Source of the DNA: Plectrocnemia conspersa
Lineage: Eukaryota > Arthropoda > Insecta > Trichoptera > Polycentropodidae
Direction of reading: 5' to 3'
NCBI GenBank assembly: GCA_009617715.1
Contig: VTFK01000089.1
Location: 558,001-622,000 of the forward strand
Length of the DNA stretch: 64,000 nt
Part shown: piece after piece, positions 1 through 10,990 of the stretch
Numbering within the stretch: position 1 is the first letter of the stretch
Layout: each line of letters opens with the position of its first letter
Translations under genes and position numbers: made by a program
The notes under the pieces: model-generated
Told to the model about the DNA's origin: nothing
Databases searched by the model: none
The model's input: only the letters and a program-made list of their open reading frames with translations

Positions 1-400
1 TTTCTGATAATTTTAAAAATATATTTTCACCAGTTTTAGTGTCTTTAATGTCTTTAACGCTGCTAGTTTTTTAATTGCTTTAAAATTTAATTAATTTTAA
101 AAATAAAAATAAATAATTAAGCAGTGTCACTTGAGTCTTTAGTTTTATCGATTGCTAGTGAAAAACGTGTAAACTTAAATACATTTTCTTTTTGCTTAAA
201 ATAAACACTTACTCCTAAATTTTCGACCCGTCTCATAGCTCTATTACCAGATAAACTTATATCGCTAAATCGTTCTAATTTTTCTTCAGCAATTGCTAAA
301 AGACATTTTTTAACAAAAATGCTATTAGTAAAACGTCGACTTTCCTCGCCAATAACTTCTTGTATTCTCGATATTTGATAGTCCTTGCGTGATCAGTACA
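1..400 (-). pseudogene. hAT transposase fragment (ZBED5/GTF2IRD2-like), cut by window edge
   Basis: Read on the minus strand, about 360 down to 125 gives a nearly open stretch containing FVKKCLLAIAEEKLERF, SLSGNRAMRRVENLG and FTRFSLAIDKTKDSSDTA. This matches the central part of hAT transposases of the type domesticated as ZBED5 and GTF2IRD2, where the usual text is 'SLS..T..RR.EDIG' followed by 'FSLALDESTDVSDTAQL'. The aspartate of the 'LALDES' motif is a catalytic position in hAT enzymes and is kept here as AIDKT. A stop follows directly after SSDTA. A weaker match (LKTGENIFLKLSE) continues to base 1, so the fragment runs out of the window. No TIR is visible. It is a dead remnant, possibly of the same family as the hAT at 57813. 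Identification is from remembered family motifs, not a search. Confidence 0.6.
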
Positions 401-1130
401 TCCTAGAACCATGATTCTCGTTGATTCTCTCATGATTCATATCCTCCAGCTCCTTAATACGTTAGCTATGTTAAGCTAGCACCGTTCACGTACCTACGTG
501 CTAACCTTATTTTTTATTAATATTTAATTTAAAACTATTGGTATAGGCTTTAGTAGTGGATTGCGTAAATAATATTTATATAGTCGAATTACCCTTATCT
601 TAGCGGTGCTTGAGAAAATTTACGTTTTTAATCACCGTTTAAAATTAATTATTAAATATAAAATAAAATACTTGATTTTTTGTATTGTAAACACCTGATA
701 CCGAGTATCGAATTTTTATTCGAAATTGTAGCCCTAGGTTATGATCCATCTATCTTCATAACTCGTCCGATGCATTACTTGTCCAGAGCACCCCCCGTCG
801 ACCGCCGGAGTCAAATTCGATTGTCGGCTTCCGTGGTTAATATCAGTTATCCTTCGGGGGTCGCCATATATTGATATATCTCGTGGGCGACATGTAGCGG
901 ATGCTGCGCGACATATCATCGCCGGGGTGTCGCGTAACCGTGATGATGACATGCCGTAAGCGGACACCAGCTATCTTCGTCGTAATAAATGTGTGTTATC
1001 ATTACCGCCGCGACTCGCTACATGTCACACGACACCGTGGCCCAAGGACCAACGGAGAAGGGGAAAATGTAGTTTCAAGATTTTCTCTCGCTACCTATCT
1101 CCTCGGGCTCATTTCTCGTGTCCCTTGACC
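401..1130. other. GC-rich noncoding island (core 780-1130)
   Basis: Bases 780-1130 are clearly richer in G+C and CpG than the surroundings, with short ORFs in several overlapping frames (75-77 codons) and no family I recognise. Overlapping short ORFs on both strands are expected from GC-rich DNA and do not argue for a gene. No transposon motif is seen inside. It may be a conserved regulatory island. Bases 401-780 are AT-rich with nothing identifiable. Confidence 0.3.
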
Positions 1131-1849
1131 ATTGACAATCTCAAATTAAATACTTATTTACACGAGTGACATTCCTAGAGAAACATATCTCTTTTTTTTT
1201 AATTTTGAACGACTGCTAAAATAAACAATAAAAATTATATTTTGTAATACCATTGTCACAAAAATCACTTTTTACATAATACATTTATATTTGAAATTAA
1301 ATAAACACACAAAAAAAAGATAAAAAATAAAAACAACTTGAACATTGGGCGTTTTCAGACATTTTTTTACATTGGCTTTTTTTTTTCAATAAAACTAAAA
1401 TACATTTATTGCCAATATGTTTATATTTACCGCTTAATTAATAATACTAAATAAAATAAAGAATATTAAAATTAGCAGAAAATTATTAGAAAATAATACA
1501 TTGTCTATTTTTATTTATTTTACTAATCTTTATCACTCGATACACTTTCACTGTATATTTTGATGTATTCCACTGTATTATTGTCTGAGTGTAAATTTTC
1601 ATAAAAAATGAATTAACAGGATCTTGACGGTATTTTCTTGAGATTTTAACAGAATATGTTCATCATATGCTCGCAAAAAGTTTATTGTAATATAATAGAA
1701 ATGGTAATATTTTTAGTAATTTTAAATTGATTCCAAGGCCCAGAAAAATTGTATCGACATACCCTTCTAATGAAGAACAATTTTGTACATCCGATTTTAC
1801 CCAAGTTTGAAATGTTTACCCATTGAAGTTATAAAATGTGGTTTTAGAG
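1131..1849. other. AT-rich spacer
   Basis: AT-rich DNA with short A and T runs. I see no coding motif, repeat unit or RNA gene here. Confidence 0.5.
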
Positions 1850-2340
1850 TATTTGTGATAGAATAAAAATGTATAATATTCTGTTTTTCTAAAATTGAAA
1901 GTGTTGACGTTTTTCTCACCTTCAAAATATGTTTGTCCCAAACTTTTGGTACATCAGCAATAACATTCATACACGAGAGTCCGTGTGGTTTAGTAAAAAC
2001 GAATGACCTCTAATTGGAAAAATGTGTATTAAGCGATTCATATTTTTTAAAACATGAACGATGATGTACAAAAACCAAATCATCACATGGTTTTTATTTT
2101 GCTCGGAACATCCATCACAAAATGTATAATGTTTTTGCATTTTAATCTAATAAAACAAAAGGGAAGCCACATTATTTTGACTACATTTAGCTTGACATTC
2201 GTTATTCCTGATATATGATGTATTTGCTCTTGTGTTTTTGCGGCGTTTTTGTAATATGAGCTGATCAATCCTTTTGGGTTAAAAATGTTCGCTAAGGGTC
2301 GACACTTTATAGAATTATATGTACACACATATATCATCAT
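1850..2340 (-). pseudogene. Decayed mobile-element ORF resembling DUF7869-type proteins
   Basis: On the minus strand, about 2125-2095 reads YTFCDGCSEQNKNHVMIWF, and about 2045-1985 reads NRLIHIFPIRGHSFL. This order (C-D-G-C-x-x-Q-N-K-N, then some 30 residues later F-x-x-x-GHS-F) resembles the 'CDGCxGQNKN ... F.V.GHSF.P.DR' block of the large insect and cnidarian transposon-associated proteins carrying DUF7869, a domain with a predicted nuclease-like fold. The usual acidic 'DR' after GHSF is not clear (LLNHTDS), and later sequence has stops. A separate 85-codon ORF (2083-2340) overlaps in another frame and is probably upstream decayed sequence of the same element. Function of the intact protein is not established. 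Alternative: chance similarity. Confidence 0.4.
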
Positions 2341-2867
2341 ATTTTATTTTATTCTTTATTCCACGTGTCTATGATCAACTCGCATTTAACAAAAACTAGG
2401 AATATAAAACATTTTATACGAAATTATTTATATTTACAAGAAATATGAGAAAAAATATTTTATTGCTTATTTTAACATTTTTAAATTAAAAGAAGGAAGA
2501 CATACATATATAATCATTCAGTCTTAAAGCTATACGTATATTGTTCAGTCAGTTTAATGTGAAGAACCATCGATGTTCAAGACATTGGTAGTTCATACAA
2601 AATGTTTATACATTGCTTGTTTTTTTCCAATATTTTTGCCTCAAATTTTTTTGTGATTTTTGGAGTTTGGTTTTACGGAGCTCGTAGAGAATGCCCAGTA
2701 CAATATATGTATTTCGATAATGAAATGAATTTAGAACATTAGCACTTTTTCATATTAGGTCTTAAGTTTTAAAATGATTAAATTTGTACCGTTGCTTTTC
2801 TTGAAATTCTAAATTAATTAACTGATTTCGCGTGTCAATTGACTTACGTCTCACTAAACGTTATCCA
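2341..2867. other. AT-rich spacer
   Basis: AT-rich, with no recognisable gene, repeat or transposon end. Confidence 0.45.
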
Positions 2868-3115
2868 TATGTCCTTAAGATCGCGACGATTTACAGAAAT
2901 TGAATCATGGCGTCAAATCGCGTTAACAAGTCGCGTGTAAAAATACGCGCATCGTTAAAGCGAGACGCTATTCCGATTTAACGACTGCGTATCCGTTGTC
3001 GCGTGTAAATCGCAAGTCTGCTTACATATTAGCGAATTTACAGCGAAACTGTATCGCGGATTAATCCGTTGAACGTTAACGCTACATGTTTGTCGCGTAT
3101 CTTCTGTTATGTACG
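2868..3115. promoter_or_regulatory. CpG cluster with repeated TCGCG cores
   Basis: At least six TCGCG (or CGCGA) cores occur in about 240 bp, in contexts such as GATCGCGAC, AATCGCGTT, AGTCGCGTG, TGTCGCGTG, TATCGCGGA and TGTCGCGTA, inside DNA otherwise poor in CpG. There is no long ORF. Dense recurrence of one core can indicate a clustered binding-site element or a CpG-rich island kept unmethylated. No factor can be named from this sequence. Confidence 0.25.
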
Positions 3116-4599
3116 TCTGATTTCATTCCGAGGGAAAATATAATATTAATTAAAATCGTCCAAATTTTTCTATAAAAAAATAACTCGTGCGAGACTAATT
3201 TTATAATGTGTTTTATATTTAATAATATATGTTATGATTGTTTTTATTTTTAGTGATTTCTAGAAATATTATTGACTGTATCTGACAATTAACAAGTGTT
3301 CGTAAACCGTTAGTGAACCGATATATAGCTGTTGTGAACGTGTATATAATTTACTGTATTCCCACGTTGATACCGAAAACCAAGTTATTAACACTAGTTT
3401 ATCCCCTTCCAACCTTACTAATTGTATACTGCACCCAGAAGGCTTGCGCATACATTTAAGAGCTTAATATTATTATATAAGCCTGCGCGTACAGATGCAC
3501 GTCTTGCATGATTGATGTTTTCAAGACGGCTTAATAATGGAGAATCAGTCGCTCGTGTAGTAGTAGGAATTAGTGGGAATTTATTAATAAATTATTAGTT
3601 ACATTTTTGTTACAAATATTCCATTTTTATATATATAATATATTTTCATGTTAAAATTTTGTATTAGTTACAATATATTAAAAATAAGCATACAAAATAA
3701 AACATTAGTTGTAACAATTTGAGTAAAATAAAAAAGCACGGATTAATGTGTAATTTGAGTATATTTAGCTGCAGATCTGAAACATTTAAAATGTGTTCTT
3801 TAGCCTTTAAGGCAATATGCAAACTATTTTTTTTAATATTTTCTTGTATGACAATCTTATTTGATTGTTGGTATTTGTAGTTTTTCAAGTTAGGTTTTTT
3901 AAATTATTATAAAAATGTGTATTATATATTATTTTAAATGTTTATTGCAATCCAGATTTTTTTTTTATATAATATTAAAAAAATTGCTGGAGTAGCCTTG
4001 TCAATTGAATTTACATCTTTAACTGATTTTTTTAATTTTTTAAATTCCACCCTTAATTTTTTTCCGTGTGTCTGTGATTGAGGTCGCGTGTGACCACAAA
4101 TTCTGTGGCAAAAACGCTTTCCAACTATTTTAATCGATTTTTTTTTTTTTTTTATTTCCATATTTATTATTTCATTTCTCTGAGTGGGGTTCATTATTTT
4201 TTTATTGTTTTCCACATATTATTCGAGTCATTTTTTCGACTTTTTTTTAAATGTTTATTCTTAATGCTTTGATTGTCATATTTCTACATTGTTTTCCATT
4301 TTTATTTAAAACAATATATTCTACTCGTTTAGTTCTTATTATTTGAAATATTTTATACGATTCTTCTCTTCTCTTTAGAGCATTTTTAACATAATTTTTA
4401 AACCACGGTTTTGGGTTAAATCAATATTCTGTTCTAAAATTATATTGAATTTTTATTTTACTATCACAATATTCTTATAAAAATTATATTCTTATATTTT
4501 TCATTATCAGTATTCTTTTATTTTTCAATTTTAAATCGTAACTGTCTATGCCCTACGACTTATATTAGAAAAATAAAGAAGGTCTTTAACTTCTTTTTG
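3116..4599. other. AT-rich spacer
   Basis: AT-rich. Short ORFs at 3269-3451, 3664-3888 and 3934-4272 are low-complexity Lys/Asn/Phe-rich translations of A/T runs (for example the T tract at 4138-4153). I see no gene. Confidence 0.5.
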
Positions 4600-5010
4600 G
4601 TTTGGTTTTCGGACGGTGCTGAAAATGTTAGGCCATACCGAGTCGATCCGGAATCGTAGCATATGTTGGACGAAACGGTCCGCAGCGTGCGACAATCGAG
4701 CTAATTAAGTGCGCCATCAGCTTGGCGCCGGTATGTGCTTCGGCGTGTCGCCCTCTCGTGTGTGTGGATGTGGGGTGTCGCGTGGCGTGGCGTGGTGTGG
4801 CGTGGGCCCTATCGTGTTACGGGCCACCCCGCGGTGACGCCGGCGCCTAAACATGATTATAAGGTAAATTGACGCCGACGCCCCGAGATGACCGTGCGGT
4901 TTCCGCTTCAGCCGAGCCATGATTAATGGACCGGGCGCAATCAAAAATCTCCCAGTATAAAGAGCGACGGGTGGATCAGACGATTGGCGTCTGAAATTGA
5001 ATCTTTGTTG
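4600..5010. other. GC-rich island with GGCGT-type short repeats
   Basis: A strongly GC-rich block holds a run of near-repeats of GTGGCGTGGC around 4772-4806, and then CATGATTAATGG (about 4917-4928), which contains a homeodomain-type TAAT core. A 170-codon minus-strand ORF (4717-5229) crosses it, but its C-terminal half is Arg/His/Pro-rich translation of the GC-rich repeat and its N-terminal half is AT-derived. I see no family match. A regulatory island is more likely than a gene. Confidence 0.3.
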
Positions 5011-6109
5011 CACGTTTGATGTACATAGATGGGCAGTGAGTCTGTAATTTGTCCAAATTATGATTAGATACGTAAAATTCCGTTTTTTACGGTGTGTTTT
5101 TTCATAATCTTTTTTCTCACGTATTAAGGATAGTAAGTTAAATACTGATGTATACAGGCTTCCTTTGTATACAAATGGGTATAGTGGTTTTCTGTTGCCT
5201 TCTACACTAGATCTAATGAAGTGATTCATGGAACCTTTTGATCACGATTGCAATAGATAAACGTATCTTCAGTATCCATCAAAGTTTTAATAAAAAGTGT
5301 AAAATAATAATTTAAACATATAAATCACTTCCGACATTTATATACTGGGTAATTTTCTGGTCCATTTATAAACGGAATAATATAATAAGTGTACTTTAAA
5401 TATTAAAAGTATAGTAGAAAGAAAATAAAAACATCAATTATATAATGATGTGATATATGTATTATTTATTGACTTAATTTTATTTTATTCAATTTGCATA
5501 AATTCGCTAAAAATATATTTTTTAATTTTTTTGCAATTATTTCTAGTTGATTTTGGTAAATCATTGAACTTCACAGAAAATGCTTTAGATATGTGTAAAT
5601 CATCGGCAGATCTAACTGTTTTCTGAATTTATATTGGTTTTTATAATCGATTTTCTAGTGTTTTTTTTTGGTTACCATTATTAGTTCATATTTTTATAGA
5701 ATAGTTATAGGCAAAATTTTAATTTTCATGTAGATACATACATATATTAATTTTATTTTGCATATTATTATAATACTGACTGAAAAATGTAATGCATGTT
5801 TATCTCATATTTTGCCATAATATTTAAAAAATGACAACATCTTACCATATGATTTATAAAGGTGGTCCAACTTCACTTTTAAATAAAAAAAAAACCATTT
5901 CACGTATTTCATTATAGTTGCTTCATCTCACTCTTTTAAATATCATATGAGAGATTTAGGGTATTTTGTTTTAGAAATTGTGGCATTGAGTATTTTCTTG
6001 TATCCTAAATGTATTAGTTACAACAACAGACATGATATTTTTTAAGCCTTGAAAATTAATTTACTATTTTATGGTTCAACTATTGTCTTCTATATATCGT
6101 AAGAAGGAA
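5011..6109. other. AT-rich spacer
   Basis: No recognisable gene or repeat. GGTGGTCCAACTTC at about 5862 resembles mariner-like terminal sequence, but I could not pair it with a partner end. Confidence 0.4.
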
Positions 6110-7168
6110 AAATGGACAAATATAACGATATCTTCGAATTGTTTTTATTAATCAAACATTTAATGTATGTTATTATGAAAAAATAATATAAATTAAAAGG
6201 CCGCCTCTGGATCTTTTGTAGCAGCCAATCCTTTTTCGTACATTTTGTGCTCTAACTTGGCGGATGTTGGTTTTTAGGTGCTTCAACGTTTCGGGTTCAT
6301 CGGCGTAAACACGACTCTTAGCGTAACTCTGCAAAAAAAAAAAACAACAGCGTTAAATCGCATGATCTCGGCGGCCAGTTGATGTCACCAAGACGCGAAA
6401 TAAGCTTGGGAACTTTTCACGCAAAATGTTGGCAAGTTGCGCCTTCTTGTTTGAAACACGTCTTTTTCACATTATCTTCGATTTCGTGCCAAAAATAATC
6501 GGTTATCATCCACCGATTGCGGTCACCATTGACAATCCGACCTCCATCAGTTCAAAAAAGTGAGGTCCAATGACGCCGCCTGACCACAATGCGCACCAAA
6601 CCGTCACTTTTTTGTGCATGTGATGGTTTCTCGTGAACCACATAAAAATGTTCCTCACTATATATGCAGAAATTTTGTTTAACATACACAGTGAGATGGG
6701 AATGTGCCATATCAGAGAAGATTTTATTTGAAAAATCAGCATCAACATCAATCTGCTGCTCTAAATTATTCGCACTCCATGCTCTCTAGACTTTAGTTAT
6801 TGTTTTATCTGAATTTCATGCGGGTATTGGTACAAGTCCAGATACAAAATGCGCCAAAGGGAGCCATAAGAAACGCCCCAAAGCTGCGAACTGTGCAATG
6901 ATGCACAGGCTTTACCTTATCTCCAACGCTTCCAGTCTTGCTCGCTCAGTAGGACGATGAAATTGACCATTTTTTCCCCGTTAATGTCGATACACGGTTC
7001 GTACAGAATTGTTATTTTCGTAGAACAATTTTAACACATTGATTAAGCGATCCATTTCGTAAATGTGTTGTCACAAACTAACATTTGCCACTTTGAATAC
7101 GTGTGATTATTGACAGCTGTCTGATTAACAGCGCTGCCAACATAAAGTCGAATTAAATTTCCCTGTAT
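6110..7168 (-). pseudogene. Mariner/Tc3-like (IS630-Tc1-mariner) element, nearly full length, decayed
   Basis: The minus strand follows an insect 'Tc3-like' mariner transposase almost from start to end. A start-like MDRLINVLKLFYENNNS (7055-6995) opens the HTH region. Then come SLWRILYLDLYQYPHEI-like sequence near 6850, VDADFSNKI and SDMAHSHLTVYV (6750-6690; the first catalytic Asp of S-D-E-A-H-F is kept), KVTVWCALWSGGVIGP (6605-6555), then WFQQDGATCH-like sequence near 6440-6420 (QEGATCQHF, catalytic Asp lost), and KPETLKHLKTNIRQVR (6285-6230). Stops and frameshifts break every domain, and an A-run sits at 6332-6343. The 5' end has CGAATTAAATTTCCCTGTAT (7149-7168), matching the 3' end of the second copy at 41385, so this is probably the TIR. 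Dead element. Confidence 0.8.
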
Positions 7169-7299
7169 AGCATTTCAATGAAAACACTGAGCTAAGAAGA
7201 CACATACATTATTATCCACCAGACTTTTTAGTATTAGCATCGGTGATATTTATATAATTAATTTAAAATTCTCAGGTATATTATAATTTACAATTATTA

Positions 7300-7384
7300 T
7301 ATGTAATTTTGTGGTTAATAAATAAAAATTTGAGTCTGGTGCCGGGGTCCGAACTCTCGTGGCCTTTGTGTTACCAGTCTTGAC
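7300..7384 (-). repeat. SINE-B fragment (tRNA-like B box half)
   Basis: Minus strand carries GAGAGTTCGGACCCCGGCAC (7360-7340), a pol III B-box-like sequence, followed by CAGACTCAAATTTTT. The same layout is found at 8337-8425 (TGGGTTCGGGTCCCGC then CAGACTCGAATG), so both are copies of one tRNA-derived SINE. The A-box half is missing: where it should follow, the tandem array at 7385 begins. Confidence 0.55.
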
Positions 7385-8253
7385 CTGGTGTTTTATCTCC
7401 TCAAACAAGTATTTATATCCTTACAGATTTAAAAATCAAATTAAATTATAGTTGAACTTTTAGGTCTTTTAAACGTGTTTTTTCGCCTTCAAATTTAATA
7501 AATAGAAAAATATTTTTTTATCTTGTGAATTTAAAGGTGATTTGTATGGTCTCTAACAGGTGTTTTAGATTGAAAATGACCTGTATTTTAGACTTATTGA
7601 TGATTTTTAAGGTATTTAGCTGGTGTTTTATCCCCTCAAACAAGTATTAGTATGCTTACAGATTTTAAATCAAAATATTAGTTAAACATTTGGGTCTTCT
7701 AAACGTGTTTTTTCGACTTTTAAAAAAAAAAAAGACGATTATTTTCATATCTAGTAAATTTAATTGTGTTTTGTATGGTCTCTAACAGGTGTTTTAGATT
7801 GAAAATGACGTGTTTTTTGGACTTATTGATAATTTTTAAGGTATTTAGCTGGTGTTTTATCTCCTCAAACAAGTATTAGTATCCTTACAGATTTAAAAAT
7901 TTAATCAAATTATAGTTGAACTTTTAGGTCTTTTAAACGTGTTTTTTCGCCTTCAAATTTAATAAATATAATATTTTTTTATCTTGTGAATTTAAAGGTG
8001 ATTTTCGATTGAAAATGACGTGTATTTTAGACTTATTGATGATTTTTAAGGTATTTAGCTGGTGTTTTATCCCCTCAAACAAGTATTAGTATGCTTACAG
8101 ATTTTAAATTTAAATCAAAATATAGTTGAACATTTAGGTCTTTTAAACGTGTTTTAGATTCACAAATACGTGTTTTTTCGACTTTAATATTCTAAAAAAG
8201 ACGATTATTTTCATATCTAGTAAATTTAATTGTGTTTTGTATGGTCTCTAACA
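7385..8253. repeat. Tandem array, four ~195-235 bp units in ABAB order
   Basis: Units begin with CTGGTGTTTTATC and run 7385-7619, 7620-7848, 7849-8058 and 8059-8253. Units 1 and 3 share CTCCTCAAA, ATCCTTACAG, TCGCCTTCAAATTTAATAAA and CTTGTGAATTTAAAGGTGA. Units 2 and 4 share CCCCTCAAA, ATGCTTACAG and GACGATTATTTTCATATCTA. All carry AACGTGTTTT and most CTCTAACAGGTGTTTTAGAT. The true repeat is therefore a dimer of about 440-465 bp that has itself been duplicated. Unit 3 has an internal deletion and unit 4 is truncated and holds a short internal duplication around CGTGTTTTAGATTC. No coding potential. Confidence 0.85.
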
Positions 8254-8336
8254 AATTATATATCATTATTTACAATCAATAGATGTAACTTTGCAGATAG
8301 GGCCGGTTTATTTTATAGCGCATTTTTGTAAAAAAA

Positions 8337-8425
8337 ACATTCGAGTCTGCTGCGGGACCCGAACCCATAGCCTCTGATTTATTAATCCATGCCTTACTCA
8401 CTGCGCTACTTTGGCCTTATTTTGT
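8337..8425 (-). repeat. SINE-B head with tRNA-like A and B boxes
   Basis: Minus strand: AAGTAGCGCAGTGAGTAAGG (A-box-like, 8413-8394) followed 40 bases later by GGGTTCGGGTCCCGC (B-box, about 8368-8354). The two box positions fit a tRNA-derived pol III promoter, but the acceptor arms do not pair, so it is a SINE head and not a tRNA gene. It closes the right side of the tandem array. Same family as 7300-7384. Confidence 0.6.
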
Positions 8426-8766
8426 ATTGTGTTTATATATTTTTTTTTATCAAACAATTATTTTTTATATAATATTCATAAATTATTTATTTATTCTTAC
8501 CTATAATATAATTATTTTTGTAATTTTTATTACATATGCAATACATATTAATTTTAGTACATAAAATATTAATGAAAATTATATTTTCACCAACCCAGTC
8601 GGTCTATAAATTCACTGCTCGAAATCAGTGAATCTATATATTTTGAACCTGTCTTCGCAAACAGATGATCCACATAATTAAATGGCAACAAATTAATGAT
8701 CAGAATTCAAATTAACTTTGGATCAGAATTTTTTCACGATCCTTGTCATAATTATAATATTCAGGA
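8426..8766. other. AT-rich spacer with a small hairpin
   Basis: AT-rich. ATTCACTG and CAGTGAAT at 8610-8617 and 8626-8633 form an 8-bp stem with an 8-base loop; on its own this is not remarkable. Confidence 0.35.
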
Positions 8767-8960
8767 ACAGAATAAATATCAAAAGGTTAGAATAAAAATA
8801 GCGTAAGGTCAGAATAAAAATATAGGATGATTAGAATTAAAATAATAAATGCCTATAATTATATTATACAAGGTCAGAAAAAATATCAAATAGTTGAAAT
8901 AAAAATAGCATAAAGTCAAAATAAAAATATAAGACGTCAGAATCCTAATATAGGACGACC
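8767..8960. repeat. Degenerate minisatellite (AGAATAAAAATA units)
   Basis: Two related blocks of about 80-90 bp (8767-8845 and 8875-8960) each contain the series AATATCAAA-GTT-GAATAAAAATAGC-TAA-GTCA-AATAAAAATATA-GA-G. Within each block the AATAAAAATA core recurs about every 20 bp. The array is degenerate and noncoding. Confidence 0.6.
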
Positions 8961-9039
8961 ATGTGAATTAAAAAAATACTATAACATTTATAAATATAAA
9001 TGGGTAATAAGAAAATTATTTTAGCAATATTTTATCTCG

Positions 9040-9480
9040 TTCGCACCAAAACTGTAGAACAGACTTGTTTAGAACATTGAACACCCCATGAATAACTCTC
9101 ATTGAATCTGCAACGAATCTTTTTAATTGTTTAATATTGCGAGCCCAACCAAAAAAGTTGTCCTTAAAAGATCTTGGGAATGATTACGATAATGAACTGC
9201 CTCTATTTAACAATTCTGACAATACCACTCAACTGTTAAAACTTTCACCGGCCTATACCCACCAATGAACTTTTATTTTTTTCTATAATAATATACACAT
9301 ACTGGCGAAAGCATATTCGGAATATGAATTCATTAAAACGTATGAAATGAAATCACTGTAACATATGTATATACAAAACATACAATAATTGAATCCACAA
9401 TCATCCCTGTGGTACTCCATTAAATACCATAATTATAGTATTAAACAATCTCATATTTTTGCATATTGTCAAACCTACCA
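9040..9480 (-). pseudogene. Old LINE fragment, RT motif and thumb region
   Basis: Minus strand: FNGVPQG (about 9426-9406) followed after a stop by LWIQLLYVLYIHMLQ. This matches the RT block 'NGVPQGS.LGPLLFVLYINDL'. Further down (9170-9045) it reads ADSMRVIHGVFNVLNKSVLQFW, which aligns with DPSVIRILYDTLVRSILESG in the main LINE at 36163-38085. The Y-x-D-D segment between the two is gone or unrecognisable. It is an old, mutated copy of a related LINE. The alignment is by eye and moderately weak. Confidence 0.45.
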
Positions 9481-9710
9481 AATATGTTAAACAAAACTAT
9501 TTTCAAATCCAAAAATATGATGAAAAAATGAACTTTAACGAAGGTCTTAAAATATTATTTCCGATTGACTTATTTGTTTTATTATCAAAATGTATAATCT
9601 ATTTATAAACATTTCTTTATAATGATAAACAAGATTTAACTTAAAATTATTAGATTTTAATTTATATTATTTATAATAAAAAAATGCTTATTAAATAATT
9701 TAACCAGTAT

Positions 9711-9900
9711 GATAGACCAGTGGTATAAGTCGATGATTGATACCTGAAAGCCTTGGGTCCGAATCCCAAATAGACGCTAGTGTTTCAGTTAATTTTAATG
9801 CTGTTTGGGAGATCAAAATTATTGATTAGTATATAATTACAATTCCGATCGTTAAGCATGGATTAGGTTTTCCCAGAGTATAAAATAAATATTACTGATT
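9711..9900 (+). repeat. SINE-A copy 1
   Basis: GATAGACCAGTGGTATAAG (A-box-like, from 9711) is followed by TTGGGTCCGAATCCCAA (B box, 9753-9769), then a body with TGGGAGATC, TTGATTAGTATATAATTA and GGATTAGGTTTT. The same order is seen in copies near 11370, 19425 and 29760. tRNA-derived head plus unrelated body defines a SINE. The 3' hairpin seen in copies 2 and 3 is not preserved here. Confidence 0.65.
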
Positions 9901-10429
9901 TACAGAATTGAATTTTTAAATTTGTGTTTAATAGTTGTTGATTGTGTTTATCCTGTTGTAACGCATTGTGTTAGCGCATGTAATGCGAAGGAGGACTAAT
10001 ATTTAATTTAAAAAATAATTTAATTAAAATTATTTTAGTTTATCTTGTTATATAAAACATATTAAATACACGTTTATATGTATGTCTATTCTGAAAGTAT
10101 CTATTTTTCTAATATTTTATGGTGATGTAATACAATGTTAAGATTTTTTTATAGTTTAAAATCAAGAAAATAAAAAATAATAATGTAGTTGTTAGTTGCT
10201 ATATAGAATAATTATTGTTATAATATTTACTAAAAGATAAAGGTAATAGTAAAAATTTATATAAATTAGAATATAATATAAATGCTTATATGTGTATTAT
10301 GCTTAAAAATAACTAATAATAATATGATTTGTGTATTTTTTTAATGTTGATAAATAATTTATCTGATACGATAAATCATATAAAAGTCTTTTATAAATCA
10401 TTTTCCAATAGAAAAAAGGAAATTTGTAC
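9901..10429. other. AT-rich spacer
   Basis: AT-rich with no recognisable feature. Confidence 0.45.
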
Positions 10430-10990
10430 TGTTAACGCGCCGAAGTTACCAAGCGGAATTGTCCGGAACATCCAATAAAATAGCAAACTTTTAACGCGAC
10501 TCTTGCGCGCGCGAGTTTTGATTTGATCAGCGTTTATTGGGAAGTTTATCGAAAATTTTCCTTTTGATCAAATCGAAAATTGGCCCACGCAACCCTAAAC
10601 TACGTCTTCGGTTGTAGCGGCGGCGGCGGCGGCTGCGACGGTGGCTGCGAAGCCTTATTTCCTCCTCTTCACTTCGGAATGAGATTACGTTTTTGTATAT
10701 TTGTTGGTCTGTAAATCGATGGTTTCCCCCTTCCCTTGGCCTGCGCACAGATTGATAAACTTTCTTCCGAGCGGTGCCCCCCGCGACTTGGCATTGTGTT
10801 GCTGTTAAAACGCTTCATAATAACGAAATAGGTATCTACGTGTATTCCGCATAGAATTGCGGATTTCCCTCCCTTCTTTTGTGCGTTCTGATTCCATTGT
10901 AAATTGGCCGTATTTGCAAAATGTACTAAAAATGCTTAGGAGGGTACGAAGATGAGGATTAACGCGACCGTTAGTGTTTTGGCATGATTA
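10430..10990. other. GC-rich island with a CGG-triplet run
   Basis: The block is GC- and CpG-rich, with GCGGCGGCGGCGGCTGCGAC near 10618-10637. A 73-codon minus-strand ORF (10527-10748) is mostly Arg from the triplet run and shows no domain. Candidate regulatory island; no gene seen. Confidence 0.3.

Noticed and set aside
4717..5229. 170-codon minus-strand ORF as a gene
   Set aside because: Spans an AT-rich and a GC-repeat segment, with Arg/His/Pro-rich low complexity at the C-terminus and no domain; composition alone explains the lack of stops.
5862..5880. Mariner-type TIR (GGTGGTCCAACTTC)
   Set aside because: No matching partner end found at the expected distance; single short match.
8337..8425. 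Functional tRNA gene
   Set aside because: A and B boxes are present but the acceptor and anticodon stems do not pair; the same sequence recurs at 7300, so SINE.
7300..8425. CRISPR array
   Set aside because: The repeat units are ~200+ bp with ABAB variants and no spacer structure; eukaryotic minisatellite.
8610..8633. 8-bp hairpin as a regulatory element
   Set aside because: Short stems of this kind are expected by chance in 64 kb of AT-rich DNA.
9711..9780. Functional tRNA gene
   Set aside because: Repeated in at least three other places with a common non-tRNA body.
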